From the NCBI RefSeq assembly GCF_900116615.1, contig NZ_FPBF01000008.1:1-52087 (forward strand): a stretch of 52,087 bases of DNA, in the 5' to 3' direction. The DNA comes from Algoriphagus locisalis. GTDB lineage: Bacteria; Bacteroidota; Bacteroidia; Cytophagales; Cyclobacteriaceae. Both the position numbers and the translations under genes were made by a program. Positions 28,669 through 37,147 of this stretch are shown in pieces. The notes beneath the pieces are model-generated. The model did not search any database. It was not told the origin of the DNA and worked only from the letters and a program-made list of their open reading frames with translations. Numbering within the stretch: position 1 is the first letter of the stretch; every line of letters begins with the position of its first letter.

Positions 28669-29364
28669 TCACCCTGTGAAATAAGCATCCAACTCAGCTA
28701 GCATCGCAGATTTATCCCTCAGATCATTGATAATCTTCCCTTTCTCTAGTAGCACGATGCGATCACAGATCTCTGTCACGTGGGTAAGGTCATGACTGGA
28801 TATCAAAAAAGTAACCTGAGAACCTTGTTTCTCCTGAAGAATCAATTTCTTCAATCGGATCTGAGAACTTGGATCTAAATTCTCAAAAGGTTCATCCAGA
28901 AAAACTACTTCTGGATTACCCATTAGTGCTGCTGCGATTCCTACTTTTTTCAGATTACCCTTCGAGAGATCACGGATGTACTTCTTTTTCCCAACTATCT
29001 CATCATTGAATAGCTCGGTAAACTTGCTCAAGTGAAGTTGCAAATCAGCCTCGGAAAGTCCATAGATTTTGCGAAGCGTCTGAAAATACTCATCCGCAGT
29101 CAGGTAAGACAACAACATGTGCTCGTCCAAATATGCGCCTGTGGTTCTTTTCCATTCTTCAGTTTTGCTCACATCCCTAGAATCGATTTCCACTTTGCCC
29201 TGCGAAGCACGGACAAGATCGAGCATAATCCTAAATAAGGTCGTTTTCCCTGCACCATTGTTTCCCACCAAACCAAAACATTCTGATTTTGGAATATCGA
29301 GTCTCTCAACATCGAGTACAACTACTTCTTTGTATTGTTTTTTAAGGTCTGTAACTTGGATCAT
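28669..29364 (-). CDS. ABC transporter ATP-binding protein (partner of DUF5687 permease)
   Basis: This is the nucleotide-binding subunit of an ABC exporter, 231 residues. It has Walker A GNNGAGKTT (about residues 34-42), a Q-loop region, the signature-like LSKGNLKKVGIA, Walker B VVFLDEPFENLD and the H-loop LISSHDLTHV. The signature is LSKGN rather than LSGGQ, as in many CcmA/NatA-like ATPases. Its start overlaps the stop of the permease gene by 4 bases, so the two are translationally coupled. The substrate is unknown. Confidence 0.93.
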   Translation of the reverse strand: MIQVTDLKKQYKEVVVLDVERLDIPKSECFGLVGNNGAGKTTLFRIMLDLVRASQGKVEIDSRDVSKTEEWKRTTGAYLDEHMLLSYLTADEYFQTLRKIYGLSEADLQLHLSKFTELFNDEIVGKKKYIRDLSKGNLKKVGIAAALMGNPEVVFLDEPFENLDPSSQIRLKKLILQEKQGSQVTFLISSHDLTHVTEICDRIVLLEKGKIINDLRDKSAMLAELDAYFTG

Positions 29365-30845
29365 AACTCTTGACGGAATGAAGATGAAATTTCGTATCGG
29401 TTGTCTAAAACCCGATTAATATTAATAGTTGAAAGCTTATTGAAGAAAATAATCCCTATGATACCCACAGTGCTCAGCGCTGCCAATCCAGCATAGAAAT
29501 TAAACAGCATTGCAAATGGCAAATAAATCAAATAGGGTGCGACCATCATAGGTATAATCATCAAAAACTGAGCTGCTCCAACTCCCTCATAATTGAACAT
29601 TGCACCCTTATTGAGATCCATAGGTTTTGGTTTCCAAAGAGCCAGGTAAATGATCAAATGAATCATAATCCCAGCATTAAACAGGAAAGTAGCTAGGTGA
29701 ATCAATAGAAACGACCATCCATAATAGACATAGGGAATAGACAGCAAAAAACACAATAAGGAGATGGATAACAGGAGTAGATATTTACCTCTCACCAAAT
29801 TTTTCACTCCATCTCGTCGGCTAAGGAAAAAATCAAAATAACCAGAGTTCCAACTTAAGAAAAGCTGCCCATACTGAATCATAAAAATTCCTGTAATAAA
29901 TACACCGACGAAAATAAAGATGTTCTGCATTGGACCATCTTGATATTCTGGATTATCGTAGAAAATGGTTCCGTAAAGCAAGAAAAACGCACTTAGCATC
30001 AAAAAGGTACGGCTCTTTTTATGTCGGATTATCAGCTTCCATTCTAAGTCCGCAAGCTCCCCGGCCATTCCGAATCTGGAAAAGAATCCAACCGATTGAT
30101 TCACAAATCGAACCTCTTCCTCTTTGGCCAAATCTTCCAAATAGGCATTATTGAGATAGTAAGAGAATGCCATGTAATACCCTACAAAACATAAAATCAA
30201 CATGATCGCCAATGGTAAAAAACTACTCATGGCGAATGTGAAAAATGGCGCGACAAGCTCACCTAGGTTAAACCAACCCATATAAGTAGAGCCTCCACCC
30301 AAGAGTAATACTATAAATACGATAATAACTCCGATCAAACTATCTTCAAATCGCTGCTTGAACCAAAGCATAAACCAATGCAAGGTCCAGCTGATAAACA
30401 GGAGAGTTCCCAACCAGGATATGGCTCCTGCAACTACATATTGAATGGAAATCTCTGTGAACGCAAAGGGAGCAAACAGTATCAATGCAATAATGCTTAA
30501 CGGTGAGAAAAACGATCTCCCAAGTAGCATATGCATTATTTTCTTTTTGGAAATTGGCAGATGAAGCAGGCTTTCAAGCTCTATTACAGGAAGTTTCTGC
30601 AGAAAATATCTGTACATAAATTCCACCAGAAAAAAGAAAATTAAGCCTGAATTCAGAACCTCAATAGGATCCTGTCCTTCAGCCAGTTCACCTAAAATCC
30701 TTCCCAAGAATATCCCTGCCAATAGTAAATATCCTAGTAGCATAATGGCCAGAAAACCAAGGAAAATGGCAACCATTACGCTTTTGGCAAAGGATGTAGA
30801 TCGGAAACTTTTTAGGAATTCCAGTCGGATCAGTTCAAATAACAT
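29361..30845 (-). CDS. DUF5687 family ABC transporter permease
   Basis: This is a polytopic membrane protein of 494 residues with about 10-12 hydrophobic segments. It begins MLFELIRLEFLKSFRSTSFA, a form typical of DUF5687 proteins of Bacteroidota, where the cytosolic N-terminal helix precedes the first membrane span. The middle cytosolic loop (FFSRFGMAGELADLEWKLII, then RHKKSRTF) is the conserved coupling-like segment. It is the membrane partner of the ATPase encoded immediately downstream. The transported substrate of this family is not established. Confidence 0.85.
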   Translation of the reverse strand: MLFELIRLEFLKSFRSTSFAKSVMVAIFLGFLAIMLLGYLLLAGIFLGRILGELAEGQDPIEVLNSGLIFFFLVEFMYRYFLQKLPVIELESLLHLPISKKKIMHMLLGRSFFSPLSIIALILFAPFAFTEISIQYVVAGAISWLGTLLFISWTLHWFMLWFKQRFEDSLIGVIIVFIVLLLGGGSTYMGWFNLGELVAPFFTFAMSSFLPLAIMLILCFVGYYMAFSYYLNNAYLEDLAKEEEVRFVNQSVGFFSRFGMAGELADLEWKLIIRHKKSRTFLMLSAFFLLYGTIFYDNPEYQDGPMQNIFIFVGVFITGIFMIQYGQLFLSWNSGYFDFFLSRRDGVKNLVRGKYLLLLSISLLCFLLSIPYVYYGWSFLLIHLATFLFNAGIMIHLIIYLALWKPKPMDLNKGAMFNYEGVGAAQFLMIIPMMVAPYLIYLPFAMLFNFYAGLAALSTVGIIGIIFFNKLSTININRVLDNRYEISSSFRQEL

Positions 30846-30852
30846 ATAAGTT

Positions 30853-30885
30853 CAAAAGTAAGTCGGGGTTTAATTTCAACTCAAA
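30853..30885 (-). promoter_or_regulatory. Candidate promoter of the DUF5687 operon
   Basis: On the minus strand TTTG (30885-30882), a 21-base spacer and TACTTTTG (30860-30853) match the Bacteroidota promoter pattern. The box ends 7 bases before the ATG at 30845. Confidence 0.5.
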
Positions 30886-31014
30886 ATATAGGCAAAAGAT
30901 CCTTCAATCATACCCCCATTGTGTAATTAATAGGTAAGTGTGAGATTTGCAGGAGGTTTTTAATGTAAGGCGATTTTGAAAATTGACTCATCATAAATGA
31001 ACTTTCAGAAAAAA

Positions 31015-31035
31015 GTATATATTTATAGTATATAC
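31015..31035. promoter_or_regulatory. Candidate operator of the toxin-antitoxin pair
   Basis: An inverted repeat GTATATA / TATATAC with a 7-base spacer ends 8 bases before the antitoxin ATG. Ribbon-helix-helix antitoxins bind such short palindromes to repress their own operon. Its use here is inferred. Confidence 0.5.
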
Positions 31036-31043
31036 TCGGAAAT

Positions 31044-31283
31044 ATGAAAACGCTCTCTTTAAAACTAGACAAAGAAATCTTCGAAGAAACGGAGGCAATC
31101 ATTAAGGATAGAAAAGTTGCCAGAAATAGGTATATCAATCAGGCTCTTGAATTTTACAACAACTATCAAAAGCGCAAAAAACTAAGTAGCGAATTTGCGT
31201 TCGCTTCTAAACTATCAAAAGAAAGTTCAACTGAAATCATCGCTGAATTTGATGCTTTAATCGAGGAAGATGAAGCAATATGA
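31044..31283 (+). CDS. Ribbon-helix-helix antitoxin
   Basis: This 79-residue protein has an N-terminal beta strand and helices typical of CopG/MetJ-like ribbon-helix-helix DNA-binding proteins (MKTLSLKLDKEIFEETEAII, then ARNRYINQALEFY). The acidic C-terminus (AEFDALIEEDEAI) is the probable toxin-binding tail. It is the first gene of the pair and overlaps the toxin gene by 14 bases. It likely neutralises the toxin and represses the operon from the palindrome just upstream. Confidence 0.82.
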   Translation: MKTLSLKLDKEIFEETEAIIKDRKVARNRYINQALEFYNNYQKRKKLSSEFAFASKLSKESSTEIIAEFDALIEEDEAI

Positions 31284-31608
31284 AATCTGGCTTGCGAACT
31301 TAAACCCCTCAAAAGGAACTGAGCCAGGTAAGATTCGCACAGTGGTAGTCATTCAAACAAATCTCCTCAATCAGGTTGATCACCCTTCCACTTTAGTTTG
31401 CCCTCTTACGACAAAACTTACTCTAAAGAGAAATATTCTTCGAACCCGTATTTCTGAAGGGAAATATGGTTTAGAAAAAAACTCTGAGATTCTTATTGAT
31501 CAAGTCAGAGCATTGGATAATCGAAGATTTTTAGAAAGGATTGGTAGTCTAGGCCAACAGGAGATTGCTGAACTCAGAAGTAAGGTAAAGGCTATTTTGG
31601 ACTTTTAG
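31270..31608 (+). CDS. MazF/PemK family toxin (endoribonuclease)
   Basis: This 112-residue protein has the PemK/MazF fold: an N-terminal YEIWLANLNPSKGTEPGKIR, as in the (G)(D)IxxxxxxPxxGxExxKxRP signature; the strand TVVVIQTNLLN; the STLVCPLTT strand; and the C-terminal SEILIDQVRALDNRRF. MazF toxins cut mRNA at short sequence motifs. The usual RP following the K/R is RT here. It partners with the ribbon-helix-helix antitoxin encoded just before it. Confidence 0.88.
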   Translation: MKQYEIWLANLNPSKGTEPGKIRTVVVIQTNLLNQVDHPSTLVCPLTTKLTLKRNILRTRISEGKYGLEKNSEILIDQVRALDNRRFLERIGSLGQQEIAELRSKVKAILDF

Positions 31609-31643
31609 ATTAATTTAGGAAGCGGTTAGTATCCGATACTTCG

Positions 31644-31676
31644 AAATTCATCATTGGGCATTCATCATTCGAAATT
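31644..31676. repeat. Degenerate intergenic repeat (ATTCATCATT units)
   Basis: ATTCATCATT occurs twice between two TTCGAAATT motifs in the short gap between convergent genes. It resembles decayed simple intergenic repeats of this genome, such as the tract at 38214-38240. Confidence 0.5.
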
Positions 31677-31693
31677 TTAAGAAAAAATTAAAC

Positions 31694-31721
31694 CTTCGAG
31701 GTCAAAAAAAAGACCTCAAAG
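31694..31721 (-). terminator. Candidate terminator hairpin after the btuD-like gene
   Basis: GAGGTC / GACCTC flank an 8-base loop of A (T on the minus strand). The stem can extend past one mismatch, and a T-rich stretch follows on the minus strand. It overlaps the stop codon at 31716 and separates it from the convergent toxin gene. Confidence 0.5.
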
Positions 31722-32681
31722 ATTAGCCACAATAAACTCCTCAACCCGGCTATAAACTACTCCTTTATAACTTATAGAAAATGGATCCTCACTTACTTCT
31801 ATTGTTCCGGACAATTCCTTGATTCCAGCTTTTTCAAGAGCTTTTGAAATCCAAGAAACCAGAATTTTGGGACCGGAAATTTCAATTTTCAGCTCTTCAT
31901 TCTTAGATTCGATCCTTCCCTTTTCCACACTAAAATGGAATTTCTTTCCAGGCAATAATTGATTGATTTGGCCTGAAATCACCAAATCCTCCGGCAAACC
32001 AGAAATCAGTGGAGTTCCACAATTTAATAACCAAAATCGATCGGCAGTCTCCAATGCGATTTCCAAGTCATGGGTTACGACGAGGATGGACTTTCCTTGA
32101 GTCTTTGCGATTTCACGGAGCAAATGCATGATTTCGTAGCGATTCACCAGATCCAAATGTGCGGTAGGTTCATCCAATACCATTACTTTTCCATCCTGAG
32201 CCAGCGCTCGAGCTATTAACGCTTTTTGTCGCTGACCATCACTGATTTCAGAAAGTCTTTCATCACGTAAGTATTCTATTTTCGTAGCTGCAAGTGCATT
32301 TTGAACGACTTGCTTATCCTTTTCCTCCAGCTTTCCTGTCCAACCTGTATGGGGAATTCTACCCATAGCTACCAATTGCCCTACGGTCATATTTCCCGGC
32401 AAAAATGGCTCAGTCAAAACCACTGAAAGTTCTTTTGCTAATTCCTCATTTGAATACTCAGAAATAGGTTTTCTATGGAGCAAAACTTCACCACGGAAAG
32501 GCTTCAATTGACCTAAAACAGCCTTCACAAGAGTTGATTTCCCTACTCCATTTGGGCCAAGCAAACAGGTCAATTCGCCGGAAAAAAGCTCAAAATCAAG
32601 TCCATTCAGAATCTCCTTCCTTATTCTTCCTTTAGCATATCCAAGGCTAAGATTTCTACCGATGATTGATGCTTTCCCCAT
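31716..32681 (-). CDS. btuD: Cobalamin ABC transporter ATP-binding protein (BtuD-like)
   Basis: This is the ATPase of the B12 importer in the inner membrane, 321 residues. It has Walker A GPNGVGKST near residue 42, a signature reading ISDGQRQKALIARAL (Asp for the first Gly of LSGGQ), Walker B KVMVLDEPTAHLD and the H-loop VVTHDLE. About 70 extra C-terminal residues (IEISGPKILVSWISKALEKA and onward) go beyond the usual FecE/BtuD length and look like a small added domain. It starts 3 bases after the permease gene. Sequence alone does not separate B12, heme and siderophore ATPases; the assignment rests on the cobalamin riboswitch, BtuB and BtuG next door. Confidence 0.85.
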   Translation of the reverse strand: MGKASIIGRNLSLGYAKGRIRKEILNGLDFELFSGELTCLLGPNGVGKSTLVKAVLGQLKPFRGEVLLHRKPISEYSNEELAKELSVVLTEPFLPGNMTVGQLVAMGRIPHTGWTGKLEEKDKQVVQNALAATKIEYLRDERLSEISDGQRQKALIARALAQDGKVMVLDEPTAHLDLVNRYEIMHLLREIAKTQGKSILVVTHDLEIALETADRFWLLNCGTPLISGLPEDLVISGQINQLLPGKKFHFSVEKGRIESKNEELKIEISGPKILVSWISKALEKAGIKELSGTIEVSEDPFSISYKGVVYSRVEEFIVANL

Positions 32682-32684
32682 AGC

Positions 32685-33716
32685 CTAGAATTCTTTACTG
32701 AAATTTTTGCGAAGCACCAAACCGATCACTATTGGAGCTCCTACGAGCGAAGTCACGGCATTTATCGGTAACGTCTGTGCGGAACCAGGAAGCTGACCCA
32801 CAGCATCACATAAAAGCAACAAACTTGCTCCTATCAAAGCTGAAGCTGGAAACAGGATTCTATGGTCAGAGGTTTTCCAGACAATTCTAGCCAAATGTGG
32901 CACAGCAATCCCTATAAAAGCAATCGGTCCGCAAAATGCAGTAACACTTCCAGCCAACAAACCTGTGCTGAGAATCATCAACCATCGCAAGCGGTCAGGG
33001 TTAATCCCCATACTTTTTGCATAGCTCTCGCCCAGCAGCATTCCATTATAAGATTTGACTGAGGCGATCACGGGTACGATTCCGATAACAATCACCAAAC
33101 CTAACACCCAAACCTGATCCCAAACCAATCCGCCTAGACTTCCCATGGACCAAATGGTAAAAAGCTTCAATGCTTCCGCTCCTGAAAAATAAGAAAGAAC
33201 AGATATCACAGCCGAAACTGCCGATCCAAACATCAATCCCACAATCAAAAGCGTCATACTGTCTTTCACTTTCCAAGCAACTAAACTCACGGACAGCAAT
33301 ACCAAACTAGCACCCAACGTCCCTGCAATGGCGATAGCCCAAGGATTAATCGCCCCACCAAAAGCAGCTAGTCCAAAAGCAGAACCAGCAAGCATCAAAA
33401 TCGCCACCCCAAGCCCCGCGCCTGAACTAATCCCCAATACAAACGGTCCTGCTAATGGATTCCTGAAAAAAGTCTGCATCTGCAAACCACTGATGCTGAG
33501 TCCTATTCCTGCAAGAATTGCGACCAGAGCTTTTGGAATTCTGTAGTTCAAAATAATCTGCTCACGTGACGCCTTAGTCCATTCTCCAGTGAAAATCCCA
33601 TTCAGAATTTCGCTTGATGAAATAGACACGGATCCCAAACTGACATTTAGTAGAAAACTGAAAAGCAGCAGAACCAACGCGGCCGAGAGAAGAAGAAATG
33701 GACTATTTTTTTGCAT
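32685..33716 (-). CDS. btuC: Cobalamin ABC transporter permease (BtuC/FecCD family)
   Basis: This is a membrane permease of 343 residues with about ten hydrophobic helices. It shows family signatures: LNYRIPKALVAILAGIGLSI, LAGPFVLGISSGAGLG, LGESYAKSMGI and FCGPIAFIGIAVPHLAR. I prefer the ATG at 33716 (MQKNSPFLLL) to the one at 33743, since it gives a normal short N-terminus and a 14-base overlap with the upstream gene. The order is binding protein, permease, ATPase on one strand. Confidence 0.88.
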   Translation of the reverse strand: MQKNSPFLLLSAALVLLLFSFLLNVSLGSVSISSSEILNGIFTGEWTKASREQIILNYRIPKALVAILAGIGLSISGLQMQTFFRNPLAGPFVLGISSGAGLGVAILMLAGSAFGLAAFGGAINPWAIAIAGTLGASLVLLSVSLVAWKVKDSMTLLIVGLMFGSAVSAVISVLSYFSGAEALKLFTIWSMGSLGGLVWDQVWVLGLVIVIGIVPVIASVKSYNGMLLGESYAKSMGINPDRLRWLMILSTGLLAGSVTAFCGPIAFIGIAVPHLARIVWKTSDHRILFPASALIGASLLLLCDAVGQLPGSAQTLPINAVTSLVGAPIVIGLVLRKNFSKEF

Positions 33717-34863
33717 GGAGTTGTTGATAAAAATACAACTCATACGCTGGAAGTAAATCAGGATGAAGGATTTTGATCAAATCTTTTAGAATCAAATCCG
33801 GTCGCATGTAGCCCAACTCAAAATACTCCAACCCTCCTGCTCTACCTCTTTTCTGGGTATAAGAGAACACATTTCCAGATTTAAATGAATTAAAGGCTTT
33901 GTACCGAGGCTCTGCATTCCCCATAGTTTCCAAGTCTTGAAAATCAGCGGATCCTATCCAGAAATCAGCTTCCAGTGCATTTTCAAGCACATATTCATAA
34001 TTCAACTGTGCAGAGCCGGTTCCTTTTTGATGGGAGAAAATATAGTCGCCACCAGCATTTTGTAGGATCTTCGCCCCCCAACTTTCACTTCCTGGGGCAT
34101 ACCAAATATCCTGATAAAGCACCCCGCTCAGCACAGTAGGCCGAAGCGAATCAACAATCGAATCACTCAGTTTCTCAGCTTCCAAATAGTCTTTTTCCAC
34201 CTGCTCAAAAGCTATTTTCGATTCCTCATATTTCCCTAACATCACCCCTGTAAACTTAATCCACTCAGCTCTTCCTAGCGGATGCTGCTCCACATATTCT
34301 CCATTGATTACTGCGGGAATCTCGGCTTGAGCCAGTAAATCCAAGTACTTCAGATCATCTCCCAGCGTAGAAATCATGATCCAATCCGGAGCCAAATCAA
34401 TCACCATTTCTGTATTTGCTGAAGGTCCAGCTCCTAATTCAACCACTTTTCCAGCATCAATATGTTGCCAAGTTTTGTCTGAAGAAATCAAATTCAGATT
34501 TGGAAAACCAATCAACTTTTCAGTGCTGTTCAACATGTCTAAATGCGGAATATGAGTAGTCGAAGTCAGGATGACTTTTTCTACCGGGAGCTGAATGATT
34601 GCATCGAATTCTCCGGCAGGTTTTTCAGCATTTTCTTTCAAAACCAAATAGGAAAAAATTCTATCTGCACCAGTCCATGGCTGAGTCACTTCTACCTTCC
34701 AAAAGTTTTCACCTTTAAAAATAGTAAAGCCAGACGCATAGCTTATGTCTAATTTTTCTAGCGTGTCTTCACTCTTGCCCACTTTCTCTTTACACCCTGA
34801 AAAAGAGATGATTACGGACAAAAATAGTAAAGAAAAAAAGAAACTAATTCGATGGTTTTTCAC
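33703..34863 (-). CDS. btuF: Cobalamin ABC transporter substrate-binding lipoprotein (BtuF-like)
   Basis: This is the periplasmic binding protein that delivers substrate to the permease. The start is taken as GTG at 34863, because it places a hydrophobic signal and lipobox exactly at the N-terminus (SVIISFSGC, Cys24). The longer ORF upstream would read through the opposite-strand riboswitch. The body has the helical-backbone PeriBP2/BtuF fold: VEKVILTSTTHIPHLDMLN, then NLNLISSDKTWQ, WIMISTLGDDLKYLDLLAQA and PTVLSGVLYQDIWYAPG. It overlaps the permease gene by 14 bases. Confidence 0.85.
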   Translation of the reverse strand: MKNHRISFFFSLLFLSVIISFSGCKEKVGKSEDTLEKLDISYASGFTIFKGENFWKVEVTQPWTGADRIFSYLVLKENAEKPAGEFDAIIQLPVEKVILTSTTHIPHLDMLNSTEKLIGFPNLNLISSDKTWQHIDAGKVVELGAGPSANTEMVIDLAPDWIMISTLGDDLKYLDLLAQAEIPAVINGEYVEQHPLGRAEWIKFTGVMLGKYEESKIAFEQVEKDYLEAEKLSDSIVDSLRPTVLSGVLYQDIWYAPGSESWGAKILQNAGGDYIFSHQKGTGSAQLNYEYVLENALEADFWIGSADFQDLETMGNAEPRYKAFNSFKSGNVFSYTQKRGRAGGLEYFELGYMRPDLILKDLIKILHPDLLPAYELYFYQQLHAKK

Positions 34864-34961
34864 AGAAATAATTGGAGATATTGAAGCCCAAAATAAGCTC
34901 GGGTTTTCGCCACTTCCAAAATTTGTCTCTAAACAGATTTTTTTTCTAAGCTTTCCCGATC

Positions 34962-34969
34962 TACTTTTG
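34962..34969 (+). promoter_or_regulatory. Candidate -7 box TACTTTTG before the cobalamin riboswitch
   Basis: It fits TAnnTTTG and lies about 15 bases before the first conserved riboswitch bases. No clear -33 TTTG is seen. Confidence 0.5.
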
Positions 34970-34982
34970 CAGCCGAAATAGG

Positions 34983-35160
34983 TTCCCAATCTCGCAACTG
35001 AGCTCTTGGGATTAAAAGGGAATTTGGTGTAAAACCAAAGCTGTCCCCGCAACTGTAAACCGAGCGGATTTTTCCGCAGATTTGTCAACCATGCCATTGT
35101 TCCGAAACCAATTCGGGATGAGAAGGCGGCAAATTTAGGTAAGCCAGGAGACCTGCCCGT
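34983..35160 (+). ncRNA. Cobalamin (AdoCbl) riboswitch
   Basis: Conserved blocks occur in the canonical order: AAAAGGGAATTTGGTG at 35014-35029, CTGTCCCCGCAACTGTAA at 35041-35058, the B12 box variant GCCATTGT at 35093-35100, and AAGCCAGGAGACCTGCC at 35141-35157. It lies on the plus strand in front of btuB and should shut down btuB/btuG when cobalamin is plentiful. About 125 bases of leader separate it from the btuB ATG, and the expression platform (terminator or sequestered start) is not obvious. Confidence 0.95.
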
Positions 35161-35287
35161 TTCTTTTGATTCTGTGCTTTCGGAGGAAAAGCGACGAAGA
35201 ACGTACCCGAGCCGCATTTCGCGGTTCCGATTCCTTCTTCCCCTTTCTCTTCAAGCCCGAATCGGATTTAAACTAATTCGATCAGGC

Positions 35288-37147
35288 ATGACTTTGCTCT
35301 TGTGGGTTTACTCTTTTGTGGGCTTTAGCCCGATCAGTCAGGATACGATTCCTCTGGCTGAGGTGGAAGTCTATGCGCCGGCTTTGGATCGATTTGCCCA
35401 AGGGCAAAAAGTTATCAGCTGGTCAAAAAAGGATTTGCAGGACTTCCAGGGAAGATCTCTTGGAGATATTTTGCAAGAGCAATCGCCGGTTTTCGTGAGG
35501 CAATACGGAGCAGGAATGATCGCCTCCCCATCTTTTCGCGGTACTTCGGCAGGTCATACGGCGGTTTTTTGGAATGGCTTACCCATCAACAGTCCCTCAC
35601 TCGGGCAAAGTGACTTGTCTATTTTACCTGTTTCCGCCATAGACCAAGTGAGTTTGCAGTTCGGCAATGCAGGAGCGCTTTTCGGAAATGAAGCCATCGG
35701 AGGATCTGTTCATTTGGGTACTGAAAGCGAATTCGGCAAAGGGTTTCATGCTGGAATCAGCCAGCAGATCGGAAGTTTTGGATTGTTTAATTCTTCAGCT
35801 TATGCTGGGTTTTCTACCTCTAACTTCAGCAGCAAAACGAAAATCTACAGGGAGTTTGCAAAGAATAACTTTCCCTACAAAGACTTGGGACAATTTGGTA
35901 CACCGGAAGTAAAAGAAGATCATGCGCAATTTGAGCAGATCGGGATCGTGCAAGATCTGGCTTGGAATCTGAACGACAACAACCAATTGAAAACAGCTTT
36001 CTGGTGGAATAAAACCAACCGGGAAGTTCAACCTGTCATCGGCTCAAACACGGAAGATGAACAGGAAGATCAAGCTTTTCGGGCAGTAATTGACTACTTC
36101 CATTTTGAGGAAAAATCGATCTGGAACCTGAAAACGGGTTTTGTAAGAAATGAGCAACTGTTCAATTCGAGTCAAAACAACAGCACTCAATATTTCCTTG
36201 CTGGTGATTGGGATCAGGAGATTTCCACCAAATGGACTTCAAAACTTGGAGCCAGATATACGCTGACCAAAGGTGATCTCAGCACATATCAAGCTGAGGA
36301 TAATCGAATTGAGTTGTATCAAAGCACAAACTTCTCTCCCTCTGAAAAGCTCTCATTTGCATTAAACCTTAGGCAATTGGTTTACGATGGCACTTTTGCT
36401 CCCTTCACTCCCAACCTTGGAATGGATTGGAGCTTTTGGAACAGAAACTCTCAGTCCTTGCAACTTAAAACTTCCCTCGGAAAAGGCTTCAAAGTCCCAA
36501 CATTGAATGATCGTTTCTGGAATCCAGGCGGTAATCCAGAGTTGCTTCCTGAAGAAAGCCTAAGCGGAGAAATTGCCCTGACTTGGAATAAAACAGGAAA
36601 TCTCAACTGGAAGCAAAGCTTGACTTACTACAAAATGTCCGTGGATAATTGGATCATTTGGCTGCCAAAAGGAAGTTTCTGGACTCCGGAAAACATCAAG
36701 AAAGTCAGTAACCAAGGTGTAGAATATCAGGGAAATTTAGATGGAAAGTTTGGAATGTGGAACTGGGAGTTAACCACTTCCTACACGTTCTCCAAGGCCA
36801 TCACCTCGGAAGCCGTGGATGAAAATGACCAATCGGTAGGCAAGCAATTGCCTTACTCTCCACAGCATCAGGCTAACGCCAAAATCAGAGTAGAGATACA
36901 GGACTTTTCGGCCTTTGCGAGCACATTTTACGTGGGCGAACGATCAGTCACGGCGGATAACCCGCGCCTGATACCTTCTTATCAGCTATACAATTTGGGA
37001 CTTGGCTACAGCGGTCTTCAACTTGGCGAAATCCGTTTTCCACTCAGTTTTCAAATCAACAATATTCTCGACACCGACTACCAAGTGCTCTATCTACGAG
37101 CCATGCCAGGAAGATCTTTTCAATTTAACTTATCCATACTATTATGA
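35288..37147 (+). CDS. btuB: TonB-dependent cobalamin receptor (BtuB-like)
   Basis: This is an outer-membrane receptor of 619 residues. I chose the ATG at 35288, which starts a signal peptide (MTLLLWVYSFVGFSPISQ). The longer in-frame start at 35174 would sit just after the riboswitch and add a basic stretch unlike a signal. A plug domain follows at about residues 30-150 (SLGDILQEQSPVFVRQYGAG, then PSFRGTSAGHTAVFWNG, then GALFGNEAIGGSV). A beta barrel ends in a terminal strand RSFQFNLSILL. It sits behind a cobalamin riboswitch, which is the main support for the substrate, and overlaps the btuG-like gene by 4 bases. Confidence 0.92.
   Translation: MTLLLWVYSFVGFSPISQDTIPLAEVEVYAPALDRFAQGQKVISWSKKDLQDFQGRSLGDILQEQSPVFVRQYGAGMIASPSFRGTSAGHTAVFWNGLPINSPSLGQSDLSILPVSAIDQVSLQFGNAGALFGNEAIGGSVHLGTESEFGKGFHAGISQQIGSFGLFNSSAYAGFSTSNFSSKTKIYREFAKNNFPYKDLGQFGTPEVKEDHAQFEQIGIVQDLAWNLNDNNQLKTAFWWNKTNREVQPVIGSNTEDEQEDQAFRAVIDYFHFEEKSIWNLKTGFVRNEQLFNSSQNNSTQYFLAGDWDQEISTKWTSKLGARYTLTKGDLSTYQAEDNRIELYQSTNFSPSEKLSFALNLRQLVYDGTFAPFTPNLGMDWSFWNRNSQSLQLKTSLGKGFKVPTLNDRFWNPGGNPELLPEESLSGEIALTWNKTGNLNWKQSLTYYKMSVDNWIIWLPKGSFWTPENIKKVSNQGVEYQGNLDGKFGMWNWELTTSYTFSKAITSEAVDENDQSVGKQLPYSPQHQANAKIRVEIQDFSAFASTFYVGERSVTADNPRLIPSYQLYNLGLGYSGLQLGEIRFPLSFQINNILDTDYQVLYLRAMPGRSFQFNLSILL

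Noticed and set aside
34864..35217. Long N-terminal extension of the BtuF-like ORF
   Set aside because: It would translate the complement of the cobalamin riboswitch. The GTG at 34863 starts a proper lipoprotein signal.
35174..35287. Upstream in-frame start for btuB at 35174
   Set aside because: It adds a basic stretch before the signal peptide and lies right behind the riboswitch 3' end. The ATG at 35288 gives a clean signal peptide.
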